DNA of 64,000 nucleotides from Ruminococcus sp. (GCA_029060305.1 JAIDUG010000050.1:1-64000), one strand, 5' to 3'. Positions 6,103-17,200 are shown, counted from the stretch's first letter. Made by a program: numbers and translations. Notes: a model not told the origin generated them from the sequence alone.

Positions 6103-6954
6103 TCAGTTTGGCTGACCCACACGATGACGGAGATTGTCTTCTTTGAGTTTACGCCCCTCTGCTATGAGATTTTTCATAGTTTCAGAATCACGTTTCTGAA
6201 GAGCGTCACGGTATTGCAGAAGGTTGCCTATAAGTGTATCAAGTTCAAACTGTAAATTTTCGGCATTCTGCATAAACAAATCCGTCCACATTTTTTCGTT
6301 CATAGTTGCGATACGTGTCATATCCTGAAAACTTCCTCCGCTGAAACCACATTCGAGACTAAGTTCGGGGCTTTTAACGTATGCACTTGAAACGATATGT
6401 GCAAGCTGTGAAGTATATGCAATCATCTTGTCGTGATTTTCCGGACTTGTAAGAACAATCTTTCCTGCTCCTATTTCGGAAGCAAGTTTCCTGAGAAGTT
6501 CAATATCCTCATTGTTGCTGTCCTCAAAAGGTGTGATAATGAAATTAGCCTTTACAAATAAGTCGGAAGTACTGTTTGAGTAACCGCCAAATTCTTTACC
6601 TGCCATAGGGTGAATACCAAGATAGCGGAGACCGTTTTTTTCTGCTATGGACTTCATACGGTCGGAAAAATCGCCTTTTATACCGCAAACGTCGGTAACA
6701 AGAGTATTCCTGTTGAAATTATGTGCGTTTTCAGAAAAGAATTTTTCAGCAGTTTCCGGAAACAGCGAGATAATAACCAAATCGAAATTATCATATTTTC
6801 CGTCAAAAGCATAGTCTATCGCAATATCACGGAGAGCGTTTTCTTCAATATCGTGGTTTATATCGCAACCTGTTACTGTATGGTAAGTGTATTTTTTGAG
6901 AGCCTTACAGACAGAACCGCCAATCAGTCCCAGTCCTACAACGAAAATATTCAT
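6103..6954 (-). CDS. tyrA: prephenate dehydrogenase (TyrA)
   Basis: A 283-residue NAD(P)-dependent enzyme that oxidatively decarboxylates prephenate (or arogenate) in tyrosine synthesis. The N-terminal Rossmann motif is GLGLIGGS at residues 7-14. The conserved GIHPMAGKEFGGY segment (about 119-131) and SQLAH with the helical dimer domain follow. The C-terminus lacks an ACT domain, so feedback control by tyrosine through ACT is not expected. It has its own promoter at 6989-7017, and no other aromatic pathway genes are nearby. Use of prephenate versus arogenate cannot be told. Confidence 0.92.
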   Translation of the reverse strand: MNIFVVGLGLIGGSVCKALKKYTYHTVTGCDINHDIEENALRDIAIDYAFDGKYDNFDLVIISLFPETAEKFFSENAHNFNRNTLVTDVCGIKGDFSDRMKSIAEKNGLRYLGIHPMAGKEFGGYSNSTSDLFVKANFIITPFEDSNNEDIELLRKLASEIGAGKIVLTSPENHDKMIAYTSQLAHIVSSAYVKSPELSLECGFSGGSFQDMTRIATMNEKMWTDLFMQNAENLQFELDTLIGNLLQYRDALQKRDSETMKNLIAEGRKLKEDNLRHRVGQPN

Positions 6955-6988
6955 AAAATAATCAGACCTTTCTTTGAATTATATAAAA

Positions 6989-7017
6989 ATTATATCGCTT
7001 TAAACAGTAAAAGTCAA
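6989..7017 (-). promoter_or_regulatory. promoter of tyrA
   Basis: Leftward TTGACT (plus 7012-7017), 17-base spacer, TATAAT (plus 6989-6994), 34 bases before the tyrA start. Confidence 0.8.
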
Positions 7018-7027
7018 GTGTTACGGA

Positions 7028-7969
7028 TTAAAATATTTCCTTGAAAGATTCGGGAACATTTACATTAATTCCGTTGAGATATGCAAGAGGGGAATTTTCA
7101 GGAAATGCAAATCTGAGAGAGCAGGCACATAACGCTTGTCTGAAAACTCCGTAGCGTTTGTTGGCAGATATATTGCCGTATTTTCCGTCACCTAAAAGAG
7201 GAGCGTTTATGTGGGCAAGATGTGCTCTTATCTGGTGGGTACGTCCTGTAAAAAGCGTTACTTCAATAAGCGAAAGTCCTTTTTTTCTGTCAAGAACTTT
7301 GTAACCTGTTTTTATTTCCTTGTAACCGTCTTTCTGCGTGTCTGAAATACGGACGATATTTCTTGTATCGTCTTTTCTGTGGTATGCGGAAATAATATCC
7401 TCATTTTTCGGCGGTGGCGAAACTGTTACACAATGGTATATTTTGTGGATTGTACCGTTTCGGACAGCCTCGTTTAACTCTCTCAGTGCGAAAGCGTTTT
7501 TTGCAGAAATAACTAAACCGCTTGTATTTCTGTCAAGACGACTGCACAAAGCCGGTGCAAATGAACTTTCAGATTGGGGGGAATATTCGCCCTTGTTGTA
7601 AAGATAGTGTTTTATACGGTTTATCAGAGTATCGGAAGTGCTTGTGCTGTTGGAATGTGAATCAAGTCCCACAGGCTTGAAAGCTATTAAAACGTTTTCG
7701 TCCTCATAGACTATATCCACACTGTCGGGAGCTTTAAGGAAATTCATATCGTGTTTTTTTTCGCCGGAAAGCTCCTGTTTCACATAGACGGTCACAACGT
7801 CCCCTGTTTTCAGAACCGCTGATATATCACAACGTTTTCCGTTGACTTTGATGTCCTTTTTCCTGAAAAGCCGGTACATCATGCTTTTTGGCAAATCGGG
7901 CAGGGCTTTTGTTATGAACTTGTCCGCACGTTGTCCGCTGTCGTTTTCGTTAACTGTAAAATTAACCAT
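7028..7969 (-). CDS. RluA family pseudouridine synthase
   Basis: A 313-residue enzyme that isomerises uridine to pseudouridine in rRNA or tRNA. An S4 RNA-binding domain spans about residues 13-75. The RluA catalytic core follows, with the RLDRNTSGLVI motif near 135-145 carrying the catalytic Asp, and the GRTHQIRAHLAHI motif near 235. I chose the ATG at 7969 (GAGGAAAA upstream), since the longer frame to 8050 lacks a ribosome site. The domain order resembles RluD, but the target uridine cannot be assigned from sequence alone. Confidence 0.9.
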   Translation of the reverse strand: MVNFTVNENDSGQRADKFITKALPDLPKSMMYRLFRKKDIKVNGKRCDISAVLKTGDVVTVYVKQELSGEKKHDMNFLKAPDSVDIVYEDENVLIAFKPVGLDSHSNSTSTSDTLINRIKHYLYNKGEYSPQSESSFAPALCSRLDRNTSGLVISAKNAFALRELNEAVRNGTIHKIYHCVTVSPPPKNEDIISAYHRKDDTRNIVRISDTQKDGYKEIKTGYKVLDRKKGLSLIEVTLFTGRTHQIRAHLAHINAPLLGDGKYGNISANKRYGVFRQALCACSLRFAFPENSPLAYLNGINVNVPESFKEIF

Positions 7970-8082
7970 TGAAATTTTCCTCACTTTTTTAAAAATATTG
8001 TACATAATGTTCGGAATAATCTGTTGAAATTCGTAAAAACAACCAAACATTCCGGAAGAAATTGTTTTTTTCGTTTCTTGTA

Positions 8083-8111
8083 TTGCAATTTTAACAAAAA
8101 TATGATATAAT
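8083..8111 (+). promoter_or_regulatory. promoter of the GH25 gene
   Basis: TTGCAA at 8083-8088, 17-base spacer and TATAAT at 8106-8111 with TGA extension. An untranslated leader of about 75 bases follows. Confidence 0.8.
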
Positions 8112-8141
8112 GTTACAAAAGGGTTACACGCAAAAATAGGT

Positions 8142-8161
8142 CTGTACCAGTTTTGGTACGG
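8142..8161 (+). other. small hairpin in the GH25 leader
   Basis: GTACCA / TGGTAC closes a stem of about eight pairs in the leader, followed by a T-rich stretch. It may protect the mRNA end or act as a weak attenuator. I do not recognise a riboswitch class. Confidence 0.35.
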
Positions 8162-8193
8162 CTTTATTGTTTTAATAGAAAGGAAGGATAAAA

Positions 8194-10764
8194 ATGAAGC
8201 TATATAAAAGATTGCTTTCGGCTGTACTGTCCTGTGCAGTTATCGGGACAGCTATTATTCCGGACGGTATTTCCGGTACAGTAGCTGTTGATATTCCTGA
8301 AAATATTTCTGCTGAATTATATGATACCATAGATTATGAAGAAAGTAAAGAGGAATCGGAAACAACTATATCTGATAGTACAGATTTACAGACAGACTAT
8401 TCATTGTATTATGACTATATTTCCGAAATAAACAGCAAGGTTGAAAATGATAATTTTGACGGTCTTGTCCCTGTAAGCTACAAGATTTATGATATTGACG
8501 GCGACGGTATACAGGAAATGTTTATGTATTTCACTGACTATGATTTTTCTGTAAACAGCAAATCCTGCTGGCACATCATATCAACAACAAGTACATCACC
8601 TTTTATAATATATTCCGGAAATGCTGATACTACTTTCCGTAAATATGATAATCAACTGTACTATTCGTGGGTATATGACGGCAATCAGTTTATAGAACAG
8701 CTGACATACAACAATGGCATTTTTGAAAAATATGACGCTGAAATATATGATGATAATTTAAGTGAATTTAATGATTTCGGAACAGAGATTGATACATATG
8801 ACTGGAATGACCTTTCCGGACTTGACAGTATCAGCAATAATCAGGTAATTAATGATATTTCCAAAACAGATACAAACAATGTTGAGTTGCCTTTTAATGT
8901 ATTCGATATATACAACGCATATATGGGATATGCACTTACTACTACACAACCAACTACAACAACGACTACTACGACTACAACAACCACTACTACCACTACA
9001 ACGACAACAACTACGACCACTACTACGACGACTACAACAACAACGACTACTACAAAACCTACTACCACAACAACCACTACGACAACGACTACAAAACCCA
9101 CAACAACGTCAACTACTACTTCAAAAACAACTGAAACAACAAATCCGGCTACTACAACCACCACCAAACCAGATAATACTACTACAGCAAAATCAACAAC
9201 TTCAAAAACAACTACAAAAACCACTTCAGCTACTACAACCACCAGCAAATCAAATAACACTACTACAGCCAAAACCACTACTTCAAAAACGACTGCAAAA
9301 TCCACAACCGCAAGTAATACCACTACAACAAGTACAGCGTCTACAACCAAAAAGAAAACTACAACCAAATCAACCACCAAAAAAACAACTACCACAACCA
9401 CTACTACACCGACAACCACTACAACTACAACAATTCCTGTTGACCTTGACCCAGTGCTTTTGCAGAGACAGTCAAAAGGTATTGACGTTTCGACATGGCA
9501 AGGTCATATTGACTGGAAAGCCGTAAAAGAAGCCGGTGTTGAATTTGCAATAATGCGTGCCGGTTACGGAAGATACATCACTCAGAAAGACCCCACTTTC
9601 GATTACAATATGCAGAACGCTCAGGCAAACGGTATTGCGTGTGGTGCTTACTGGTACAGTTACGCAACAGACGTTGAATCAGCTATTCAGGAAGCTGAGG
9701 TCTGCTACGAGGTAATAAAGGATTACGATTTTTCATTCCCTATATACTTTGATATTGAAGACCCGTCACAAGACTATCTGACACCAGCAGAAATTTCAGA
9801 AATAACAGATGCTTTCTGTACTACACTCTCTGAAAAAGGTTATCGTGTAGGTATATACAGTTATACCACATTCCTCAGGACAAAGATTTATACAGATGTT
9901 CTTGAAAAATACGACGTATGGATTGCGAACTTTGATGTTTCAGCACCTTACTACAGCGGAAAATACGAAATGTGGCAGTTTACGGCAAGCGGTTACGTTG
10001 ACGGAATAGAGGGTGAAGTTGACCTTGATGTTTCATATTTAAACTATCCATATATGATGTCACCTGATACATATGTTGATACACCTGCTACTACTTTCGA
10101 TTACACTATAAAGGATATAACAACAACCACAACTGCAAAATATCTTTACAAAGGTATTGACGTTTCAGTATGGCAGGGCGAAATCGACTGGCAGGCTGTA
10201 AAGGATTCGGGTGAAGTTGACTATGCAATTATACGTGCCGGTTATGGTAAACTTTTAAGTCAGGAAGACGAATATTTCGACTACAACGTAACTACAGCAC
10301 AGAGTTTAGGTATTGACTGCGGTGCTTACTGGTACAGTTACGCAACTGATGTTGAAAGTGCCATTGAGGAAGCAAAAACTTTCTGCGAGATTATCAAGGA
10401 TTACAAATTTGAATATCCTGTTTACTTTGATATTGAAGACCCTTGTTTTGATAATATGAGCAACGAAGAAATCCGTGACATTACTGATGCTTTCTGTATG
10501 TACATGGAAGAACAGGGTTATTGTTGCGGAGTAACAAGCTATTCTAACTTCCTTAAAAACAAGCTGGGAGCTTCATTCCTCAAAAAGTACGCTGTATGGA
10601 TTGCACACTATAATGTAAGAAAACCAAGCTACGGCGGTTATTACGGAATGTGGCAGTATTCAAGCAACGGCACGATAGACGGTATAAACGGTATCGTTGA
10701 CCTTGACTATGTATATATTGACTATCCTGAGCTTATGATTGAATGTCACCGCAACGGTTATTAA
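8194..10764 (+). CDS. secreted protein with two GH25 lysozyme domains and a long Thr-rich linker
   Basis: An 856-residue exported muramidase-type protein. A signal peptide spans residues 1 to about 31. An N-terminal domain of unknown family (about 50-245) contains DIDGDGIQEMF, a calcium-loop-like motif. A Thr-dominated linker covers about 249-414. GH25 domain 1 covers about 428-615 and GH25 domain 2 about 653-856. Both hydrolase domains start with KGIDVS.WQG and keep the YFDIEDP segment with the catalytic Asp/Glu pair. GH25 enzymes cut beta-1,4 bonds between MurNAc and GlcNAc. Action on its own wall or on competitors is inferred. No wall anchor, dockerin or SH3 domain is present. Confidence 0.9.
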   Translation: MKLYKRLLSAVLSCAVIGTAIIPDGISGTVAVDIPENISAELYDTIDYEESKEESETTISDSTDLQTDYSLYYDYISEINSKVENDNFDGLVPVSYKIYDIDGDGIQEMFMYFTDYDFSVNSKSCWHIISTTSTSPFIIYSGNADTTFRKYDNQLYYSWVYDGNQFIEQLTYNNGIFEKYDAEIYDDNLSEFNDFGTEIDTYDWNDLSGLDSISNNQVINDISKTDTNNVELPFNVFDIYNAYMGYALTTTQPTTTTTTTTTTTTTTTTTTTTTTTTTTTTTTTTTTKPTTTTTTTTTTTKPTTTSTTTSKTTETTNPATTTTTKPDNTTTAKSTTSKTTTKTTSATTTTSKSNNTTTAKTTTSKTTAKSTTASNTTTTSTASTTKKKTTTKSTTKKTTTTTTTTPTTTTTTTIPVDLDPVLLQRQSKGIDVSTWQGHIDWKAVKEAGVEFAIMRAGYGRYITQKDPTFDYNMQNAQANGIACGAYWYSYATDVESAIQEAEVCYEVIKDYDFSFPIYFDIEDPSQDYLTPAEISEITDAFCTTLSEKGYRVGIYSYTTFLRTKIYTDVLEKYDVWIANFDVSAPYYSGKYEMWQFTASGYVDGIEGEVDLDVSYLNYPYMMSPDTYVDTPATTFDYTIKDITTTTTAKYLYKGIDVSVWQGEIDWQAVKDSGEVDYAIIRAGYGKLLSQEDEYFDYNVTTAQSLGIDCGAYWYSYATDVESAIEEAKTFCEIIKDYKFEYPVYFDIEDPCFDNMSNEEIRDITDAFCMYMEEQGYCCGVTSYSNFLKNKLGASFLKKYAVWIAHYNVRKPSYGGYYGMWQYSSNGTIDGINGIVDLDYVYIDYPELMIECHRNGY
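8938..9434 (+). repeat. threonine codon tract (ACN repeat) encoding the linker
   Basis: About 165 codons, mostly ACA, ACT, ACC and ACG in irregular order, broken by Lys, Ser, Ala, Pro and Asn in the second half. Codon choice varies from codon to codon, so it is not a simple trinucleotide satellite. Long open frames on the other strand (Val-rich) and in another forward frame (Gln/Leu-rich) are by-products. Confidence 0.9.
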
Positions 10765-10770
10765 AAATAT

Positions 10771-10806
10771 GAATCCCCACGTTTTTACAGACGTGGGGAT
10801 TTCTTA
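10771..10806 (+). terminator. terminator after the GH25 gene
   Basis: AATCCCCACGT / ACGTGGGGATT hairpin with a short T-rich tail, directly after the stop codon. Confidence 0.85.
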
Positions 10807-10815
10807 TATAAAAAG

Positions 10816-10844
10816 TTGACGTATAAACAATAATATGGTATAAT
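10816..10844 (+). promoter_or_regulatory. promoter of addBA
   Basis: TTGACG at 10816-10821, 17-base spacer, TATAAT at 10839-10844 with TGG extension. Confidence 0.8.
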
Positions 10845-10892
10845 TACTATACATCAAAAACACACAAGTATGTAACAAAAGGGGGATTTTTT

Positions 10893-13800
10893 ATGGTGAA
10901 TTTTATTACAGGTCAGGCAGGAACAGGTAAAACTACTTTTCTGTTTGACGAAATAAAAAATAATTCCGGAAAACAGCTTATAATTGTACCGGAACAGTTT
11001 TCGTATGAATTTGACAAGAAACTCTATTCATTTATCGGTGCGAAAAAATTCAATGAAATTTTTTCACTGAGTTTTACCGGACTTGCAAGACAGATTTTTC
11101 AGATTTACGGAGAACCTGAAAGAAAAGGCGAATATGCCGATAATTATGCAAGAATGATACTCATATATCAGGCTATATCGTCAGTTCAGAATAACAAGAA
11201 TTCTCTGGAATATTTCAACAAACAAAGCTCATATAACGGCTTTGCGGAGGAAGTGCTTGACCTTATAAACAATATGAAACGCTCAGGAATATCCCCTGAA
11301 ATGCTTGCTGAAAAATCTGAACTTCTTGATACCCGTCTCCGTAAAAAGACAAATGATATTGCGAATATATATTCAGAATATGAAAAGCTGATGAGCGAAT
11401 ATGGATTCAAGGATAATTTTGAAAATATTATAGAAGCCTCAAAAATTGCCTTCCGTGAAGAATGGTTCAGGGGAATGAATATATATATAGACGAATTTGA
11501 AAGTTTTACCGGCGACCAGTTGGAAATGATAAAAGTTATGATTTATTCTGCTGAAAACGTTTATATAGCACTCCGTACCGACAATGTGAATGCAGGCGAA
11601 TTTACTCTCTTTGATACGGTAAACCGTACATACCGCACAATCCGAAAAATCTGCGACGAACTCTGTATACCAATATCATCAAGAAAAAATATAGTCTGTA
11701 AAAATAAATGGAGATTCAACAGTGCAGACCTTGAATATATCAGCGGTCATATTATGCGTAACGGTAATGGCAATAAGAAAACGGAAAATATTCCTTTACC
11801 GGAAAATATAAGGATATTTGAGGCTGGCGATATGTATAGTGAAGTAGAATACGTATGTGCTACAATAAAACACCTCATATACAATGACAAAAATCTGAAA
11901 TACAAAGATATTGCAGTAATATCAAATAATATTGAGGACTATGCCGATATTCTGAAAGATACATTTGCAAGATGTGAAATACCTTATTTCCTGAGTATGT
12001 CAAAACCTGTAATGCACACTTCAATAATGGTATTTATCAATTCATTGCTTGACCTGCTTACCGCAAGAAAATTAAAGACAGAAAATATTTTCCGTCTCAT
12101 TAAATGCGGATTACTTGATATTCCGGTTAAAAATGATTCTCTTACAGATATAGCACAGTTTGACAATTACTGCTATAAATGGAATATTGACGGCGATACA
12201 TGGAATCAGCCTTTCATTGACGAAAAAGACGAAAATATTGAAGAGATAAGAAAATCTGTTATTGAACCGATAAATAAAGTAAAAAATAAAATTTCCAAAA
12301 AAAATAAGGCTGTCGATATGTGCAGGATTATTTATGAATACCTTGCGGAATGTGGTACAGAAAAAAGTATCAACCATATGATGCACGAACTCATAAAAAA
12401 CGGTCGTGACTATGAAGCATCTGAACTTAAAAGATTATGGTCGTGTGTAATGGATATACTTGACAGTATCGCTGAAACCCTCGGCGAAAAGGTAATATCA
12501 TTTTCTGAAATGTCACGCATAATAAAGTCAATGATAGGCAGGATAGAATATTCCGTACCGCCACAGACCCTTGATTCAGTGATGACAGCTTCCGCACGTA
12601 CAGCAAGGCTCAGTTCACCTAAAGTTGTATTTGTAATCGGTGCAAATGAAGGTATTTTTCCAAGTAACAGCAGTCAGCACGGTCTGTTTTCGGAGACGGA
12701 CAAGTGCAGACTTTATGAAAAAGGTATCGAAATATCGCACCCTTTGTCTGAAATAATATCAGCCGAAAGACTTGTTGTATACAAGGCTCTTTCCTATGCT
12801 TCAGATAAACTTTTCATAACATATACACTTTCTGATTTATCCGGCACAAGTAAGTATCCTGCTTCAGTAACTGACAATATAATTGAAATGTTTAACGACA
12901 ATAGCATTCGTCTGAAAAAGGAAGATATTCCGCAGGACTACTATGCAGTAACACTTCATTCGGCATTTTATCACTATATGCAGAATGTAAGCCAGAATAA
13001 TGTTTGCAATGCTTCAATCAAAAAAATACTTATGGAAGTACCGGAATATAAAAGCCGTATAGAATATATAACAGACCGTTCACAATTCCGTCAGGATTAC
13101 AGGATAGATACGGACGTTATGAAAAACCTTAAATCATTTGAGCCACTTAAACTTTCTGCAACAGGTGTTGAAGATTACAATAAATGTCACTTTATGTACT
13201 TCTGTAAAAATTTCCTCAAACTCAAGGAATACAAAAAAGTAGAAATAAACAGTCTTGAAATCGGTAACATTATACATTACTGTTTCTGCAAAATATTAAT
13301 GAATACCAACAAAGAACAGTTTATTAATCTGTCTCTGGAAGAACTCAGAAAACTTATAAAAAAATATGCGGAAGAATATAAAAATGAAAAACTTTCGGGA
13401 AATTTCAGCAAAAATTCAAGTTTTGAGTTTATGTTCAGGAAGATTATTGATTTTGCATTATTTGCGTTCATTCATTTACAGAACGAACTCAAGCATACTG
13501 ATTTTGTACCAAAGAAATTTGAAATTGAACTCCGTGACAAATACGCACTCAGTCTTGATTTCGGCGACGGCTATAAACTGAATTTAGACGGAAAGATTGA
13601 CCGTGCTGATGTATGGACGAAAGACAACAAAAAATATCTCAGAATTATTGACTATAAAAGCAGTGTAAAGACAAAAAATATTACTGTGGAAACCCTTGCG
13701 GGCGGTCTTAATCTTCAGATGTTGATTTATCTTTTTGTTGCAACGGAAGAAAACGGATTTTTCAGTGGCTATCTTCCGGCAGGAGTACTCTATTCACCGT

Positions 13801-14252
13801 TTTTTGCAAAAGATATATCAAGCAATACAGACCACCTTAAAAACGATACAAGTATAAATTCGGCTTTCCGTTCTGTCGGACTTGTTCTCGGAGACAAAGA
13901 TGTCCTTAAAGCTATGGAAAAAGATATAAAAGGCGAATTTATTCCTGTAAAATTCAAAAATAAAACGGAACTGGAAAAAAGTAACAGCTCGTGTATATCT
14001 TCGGATTCAATGGAAAAGCTCAGAAAATATGTATACAGCAGACTGGTTGAAATGGCAGAGTTTCTTCTTTCCGGAAACGTTGAGGCAAAACCTCAGGTCA
14101 TAAAAAATATTTCAGAGCCGTGCAAATATTGTAGTTATATAAATATATGTAATAATTCATCGCAGGAAGTAAAAACCACTCCGGACGAAAAAAAGGATTT
14201 TATTAAAGAAATATTGGGGAATCATCTTGAAAAACAGGGGGAAGAAGAATGA
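10893..14252 (+). CDS. addB: ATP-dependent helicase/nuclease subunit B (AddB/RexB)
   Basis: A 1119-residue subunit of the AddAB enzyme, which resects double-strand breaks and loads recombination at Chi-like sites. The N-terminal P-loop GQAGTGKTT is at residues 7-15. The middle is an inactivated helicase-like region. The C-terminal RecB-family nuclease shows GKIDRADV and IIDYKSS. An iron-sulphur cluster is indicated by a Cys in YNKCHFMYFC before the nuclease and by CKYCSYINIC near residue 1080 (CxxCxxxxxC). AGGTGxxGGGG-type ribosome bases precede the ATG. The stop overlaps addA as ATGA, so the two are coupled. Confidence 0.95.
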   Translation: MVNFITGQAGTGKTTFLFDEIKNNSGKQLIIVPEQFSYEFDKKLYSFIGAKKFNEIFSLSFTGLARQIFQIYGEPERKGEYADNYARMILIYQAISSVQNNKNSLEYFNKQSSYNGFAEEVLDLINNMKRSGISPEMLAEKSELLDTRLRKKTNDIANIYSEYEKLMSEYGFKDNFENIIEASKIAFREEWFRGMNIYIDEFESFTGDQLEMIKVMIYSAENVYIALRTDNVNAGEFTLFDTVNRTYRTIRKICDELCIPISSRKNIVCKNKWRFNSADLEYISGHIMRNGNGNKKTENIPLPENIRIFEAGDMYSEVEYVCATIKHLIYNDKNLKYKDIAVISNNIEDYADILKDTFARCEIPYFLSMSKPVMHTSIMVFINSLLDLLTARKLKTENIFRLIKCGLLDIPVKNDSLTDIAQFDNYCYKWNIDGDTWNQPFIDEKDENIEEIRKSVIEPINKVKNKISKKNKAVDMCRIIYEYLAECGTEKSINHMMHELIKNGRDYEASELKRLWSCVMDILDSIAETLGEKVISFSEMSRIIKSMIGRIEYSVPPQTLDSVMTASARTARLSSPKVVFVIGANEGIFPSNSSQHGLFSETDKCRLYEKGIEISHPLSEIISAERLVVYKALSYASDKLFITYTLSDLSGTSKYPASVTDNIIEMFNDNSIRLKKEDIPQDYYAVTLHSAFYHYMQNVSQNNVCNASIKKILMEVPEYKSRIEYITDRSQFRQDYRIDTDVMKNLKSFEPLKLSATGVEDYNKCHFMYFCKNFLKLKEYKKVEINSLEIGNIIHYCFCKILMNTNKEQFINLSLEELRKLIKKYAEEYKNEKLSGNFSKNSSFEFMFRKIIDFALFAFIHLQNELKHTDFVPKKFEIELRDKYALSLDFGDGYKLNLDGKIDRADVWTKDNKKYLRIIDYKSSVKTKNITVETLAGGLNLQMLIYLFVATEENGFFSGYLPAGVLYSPFFAKDISSNTDHLKNDTSINSAFRSVGLVLGDKDVLKAMEKDIKGEFIPVKFKNKTELEKSNSSCISSDSMEKLRKYVYSRLVEMAEFLLSGNVEAKPQVIKNISEPCKYCSYINICNNSSQEVKTTPDEKKDFIKEILGNHLEKQGEEE

Positions 14253-17200
14253 ACAGTACAACTGAACCGAAAAATAAAATAAATTCGTCAGTGAAATGGA
14301 CAAAAGAACAGGAAAATACAATCAATGCAGTAAATTCGTCTCTGATTGTATCAGCAGCGGCCGGAAGTGGTAAAACTGCCGTTCTTACTGAAAGACTTGT
14401 AAAACTGATTTCAAATCCGGAATCGGGTGTAAGAGCGGACAGAATAATTGCAGTTACTTTTACAAACGATGCGGCATCTGAACTGAAAAAACGTCTTGAC
14501 AAAAAGCTGAGCAGACTCATAAAAGAAAATCCCTCTGATACTCACCTGATACAACAGCAGATACTTTTACAGAATGCCAAAATTTCCACTATAAATTCTT
14601 TCTGTTTTGAGATATTAAGAGACCACATCACTGACGAGGGTATAACATCGGGATTCCGTGTTATAGAGGAAACTTATAACAAGGTTCTCAAATCTCAGGC
14701 TATGGACGAACTTATTGAATATTACAGTCAGAATGAATATGATAAACTTTCATTTATGTACGATTGTTTCTGTAAAAACAATATTGACAGGATTAGAATA
14801 GTAATTGAAGATGTTGACAGATTTCTTTCTTCTGTGGCTTTCACGGACGAATGGCTTGATACTGCCGTTTCGGAATACAGGAAAGACTTTCAGAATACTA
14901 TTTATTATAAATGTCTTATGGAAAATCTTGATAAAGCACTGGCTATTTCCGAAGAATGTTGTGATGAACTTGCAAAAGCATTCGACGGAGATACTACAAA
15001 TAAGAAATATAATGATACTCTTGAAAAATTAAATATTGAATCTGTCAGAATAAAGAGTTTCAGCAATAAACTGATGAATGGCATTATTCCTGACAAAGAC
15101 GAAATTGATAACGTGACGACGTTTGTAAAAGGTATAAGCAAAGACAGAAAACCTAAGTATTCTTTTAACGAATATAATTGGAACACTATGCTAAAAAAAC
15201 GTGGCATATACAAAAATTGTGTAAAAAAAGCCCGTGCATTCTGTGAAGACTTTGAAAATACTTTCAGTCTTTCTGCCAAAGTAACGGAAATCCTTGTTGA
15301 AATGGTTAAAGAATACCAGTCACTCTTGTGGAAAAAGAAATGTGAAAAAAATGCTATAAGTTTTGACGACGGTGAACGCATAGCACTGAAAATTCTTTCA
15401 AAAAGAGACGAAGACGGTAATATTGTTCAGTCTGAAACAGCAAAGCAAATAGCTGATTTTTACGACATAATAATGATTGACGAATATCAGGATTCAAACA
15501 ATAAAGAAGATATGATTTTCAAACTTATTTCAAAGGACTATCATCTTGACGAAAACGGAAGACCAATGTATGGAAGTAACGCTTTTCTTGTAGGTGATGT
15601 AAAACAGTCAATTTATCGTTTCCGTCTTACAAACCCCGAAAATTTCATAGCTACCGTTGAAAGTTCAGAAAAATATACTCCCACAAGCAATGCAATAAAC
15701 AAGAAAATCGCCCTCAATAAGAATTTCCGCAGTTCACGTGAAGTCATAAACTTTGTAAATTATATTTTCAGCCGTATAATGTCCAGAAAATGCGGAGACG
15801 TTGATTATAACAGTGACGAGGAAATACTTCATTTTGGTGCGACTGCTTACGACAATGACGGCAGTGACAGACTTACACATATTGCTTTTATAAAAGAAAC
15901 AAATACAGAGGACGAAAATGACAACGACGAAGAAAAAAGTCAGTCTGTCAGAAATAAAAATGATAAACCGAATGCGGAAGCCCTTTATACTGCACGAAAG
16001 ATAAAGGAAATGCTTGACAGCGGTGCAGAGGTAATCTGTGAAAACGGTGAAAAACGTCCCTGTAGACCGTCAGACTTCTGCATACTTCTCCGTAAAAACA
16101 AATCTATAAAGACGTATACGAAAGCACTTGAAAAACTCGGTATTCCGTCAAACAGCAAGGAAGAAAAAGGCTATCTCCAATCATACGAAATAACTGTACT
16201 TATCAATTTACTGAAAATCATAGATAATCCCTTGCTTGACGTTCCGATGACAGCAGTTATGACTTCACCTATGTATATGTTCAAAATTTCGGAGATAGCG
16301 TATATAAAGTCCATTGATAATACATTACCATTATTTTCTGTTATGCAGAATATGGTCAGCAATAATAACGTCAGTCATAACAGCGGACTTGTTGAAAGAT
16401 GTATAAGATTTCTTAAATCACTTGAAAATTTCCGTCTTGACTCCATAACAATGACAGTCGGAGAGCTTATCAATAAGATTTATGATACTACTGACTTTAT
16501 TTCAGTAATGCAACTTTACAGCGACGGTGAAAGAAAACGTGCAAATTTACGTGCGCTTATCCATCATGCCAGAAACTATGAGAATTTTGTATCATTTGAG
16601 AATAACGGCGGACTGGGCGGATTTCTCCGTCATATTGATACGATTATCCAAAATGATAAAGATTTTGAACAAATCAGGTCTTCAGCACCGTCCGGCGACT
16701 ATGTTTCAGTAATGACATTACACAAATCAAAGGGACTTGAATTTACTTTTGTTTTCATAGCCGAAACAGACCCTTCAAATAACAACGATAAAAGTATTGT
16801 ATTATGTTCTCCGGACGGTAAAATAGGATATACGCTTTATGAAAACAGTCCGGAAAGTTATAAACTTACAAAATACAATACTTATCAGAAAGATTCTATT
16901 AAAGAAGAAAATGAAAGAAATGACCGCAGTGAATCAATGCGTCTGATGTATGTAGGATTTACGAGAGCAAAACAGAAACTTTTCATAAACCTTAAAATCA
17001 ATGAAAAAATAATTAAAAAAATTGAAACACTTATCAGCAATTATAATGAAGATATTTCAGAACAGGCTTGCGAGTATAAATTTTTCAGTGAATGGCTGTG
17101 GCTGTGCCTTATGCAACACACTGACTTTGAAGATATTGCAAAAGAAATTGATATTGATAGTCACTTGAATCTTCCCGAACCTTTATGTAACGACAGAATA

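Noticed and set aside
8112-8193. Riboswitch in the GH25 leader
   Set aside because: The leader is only about 75 bases with one small hairpin; I found no conserved core of cyclic-di-GMP, SAM, cobalamin or other classes.
8841-9526. Long Val-rich reverse frame and Gln/Leu-rich forward frame over the Thr tract
   Set aside because: They are automatic consequences of ACN codon runs read in other frames; they lack ribosome sites and the Thr frame belongs to a complete secreted protein.
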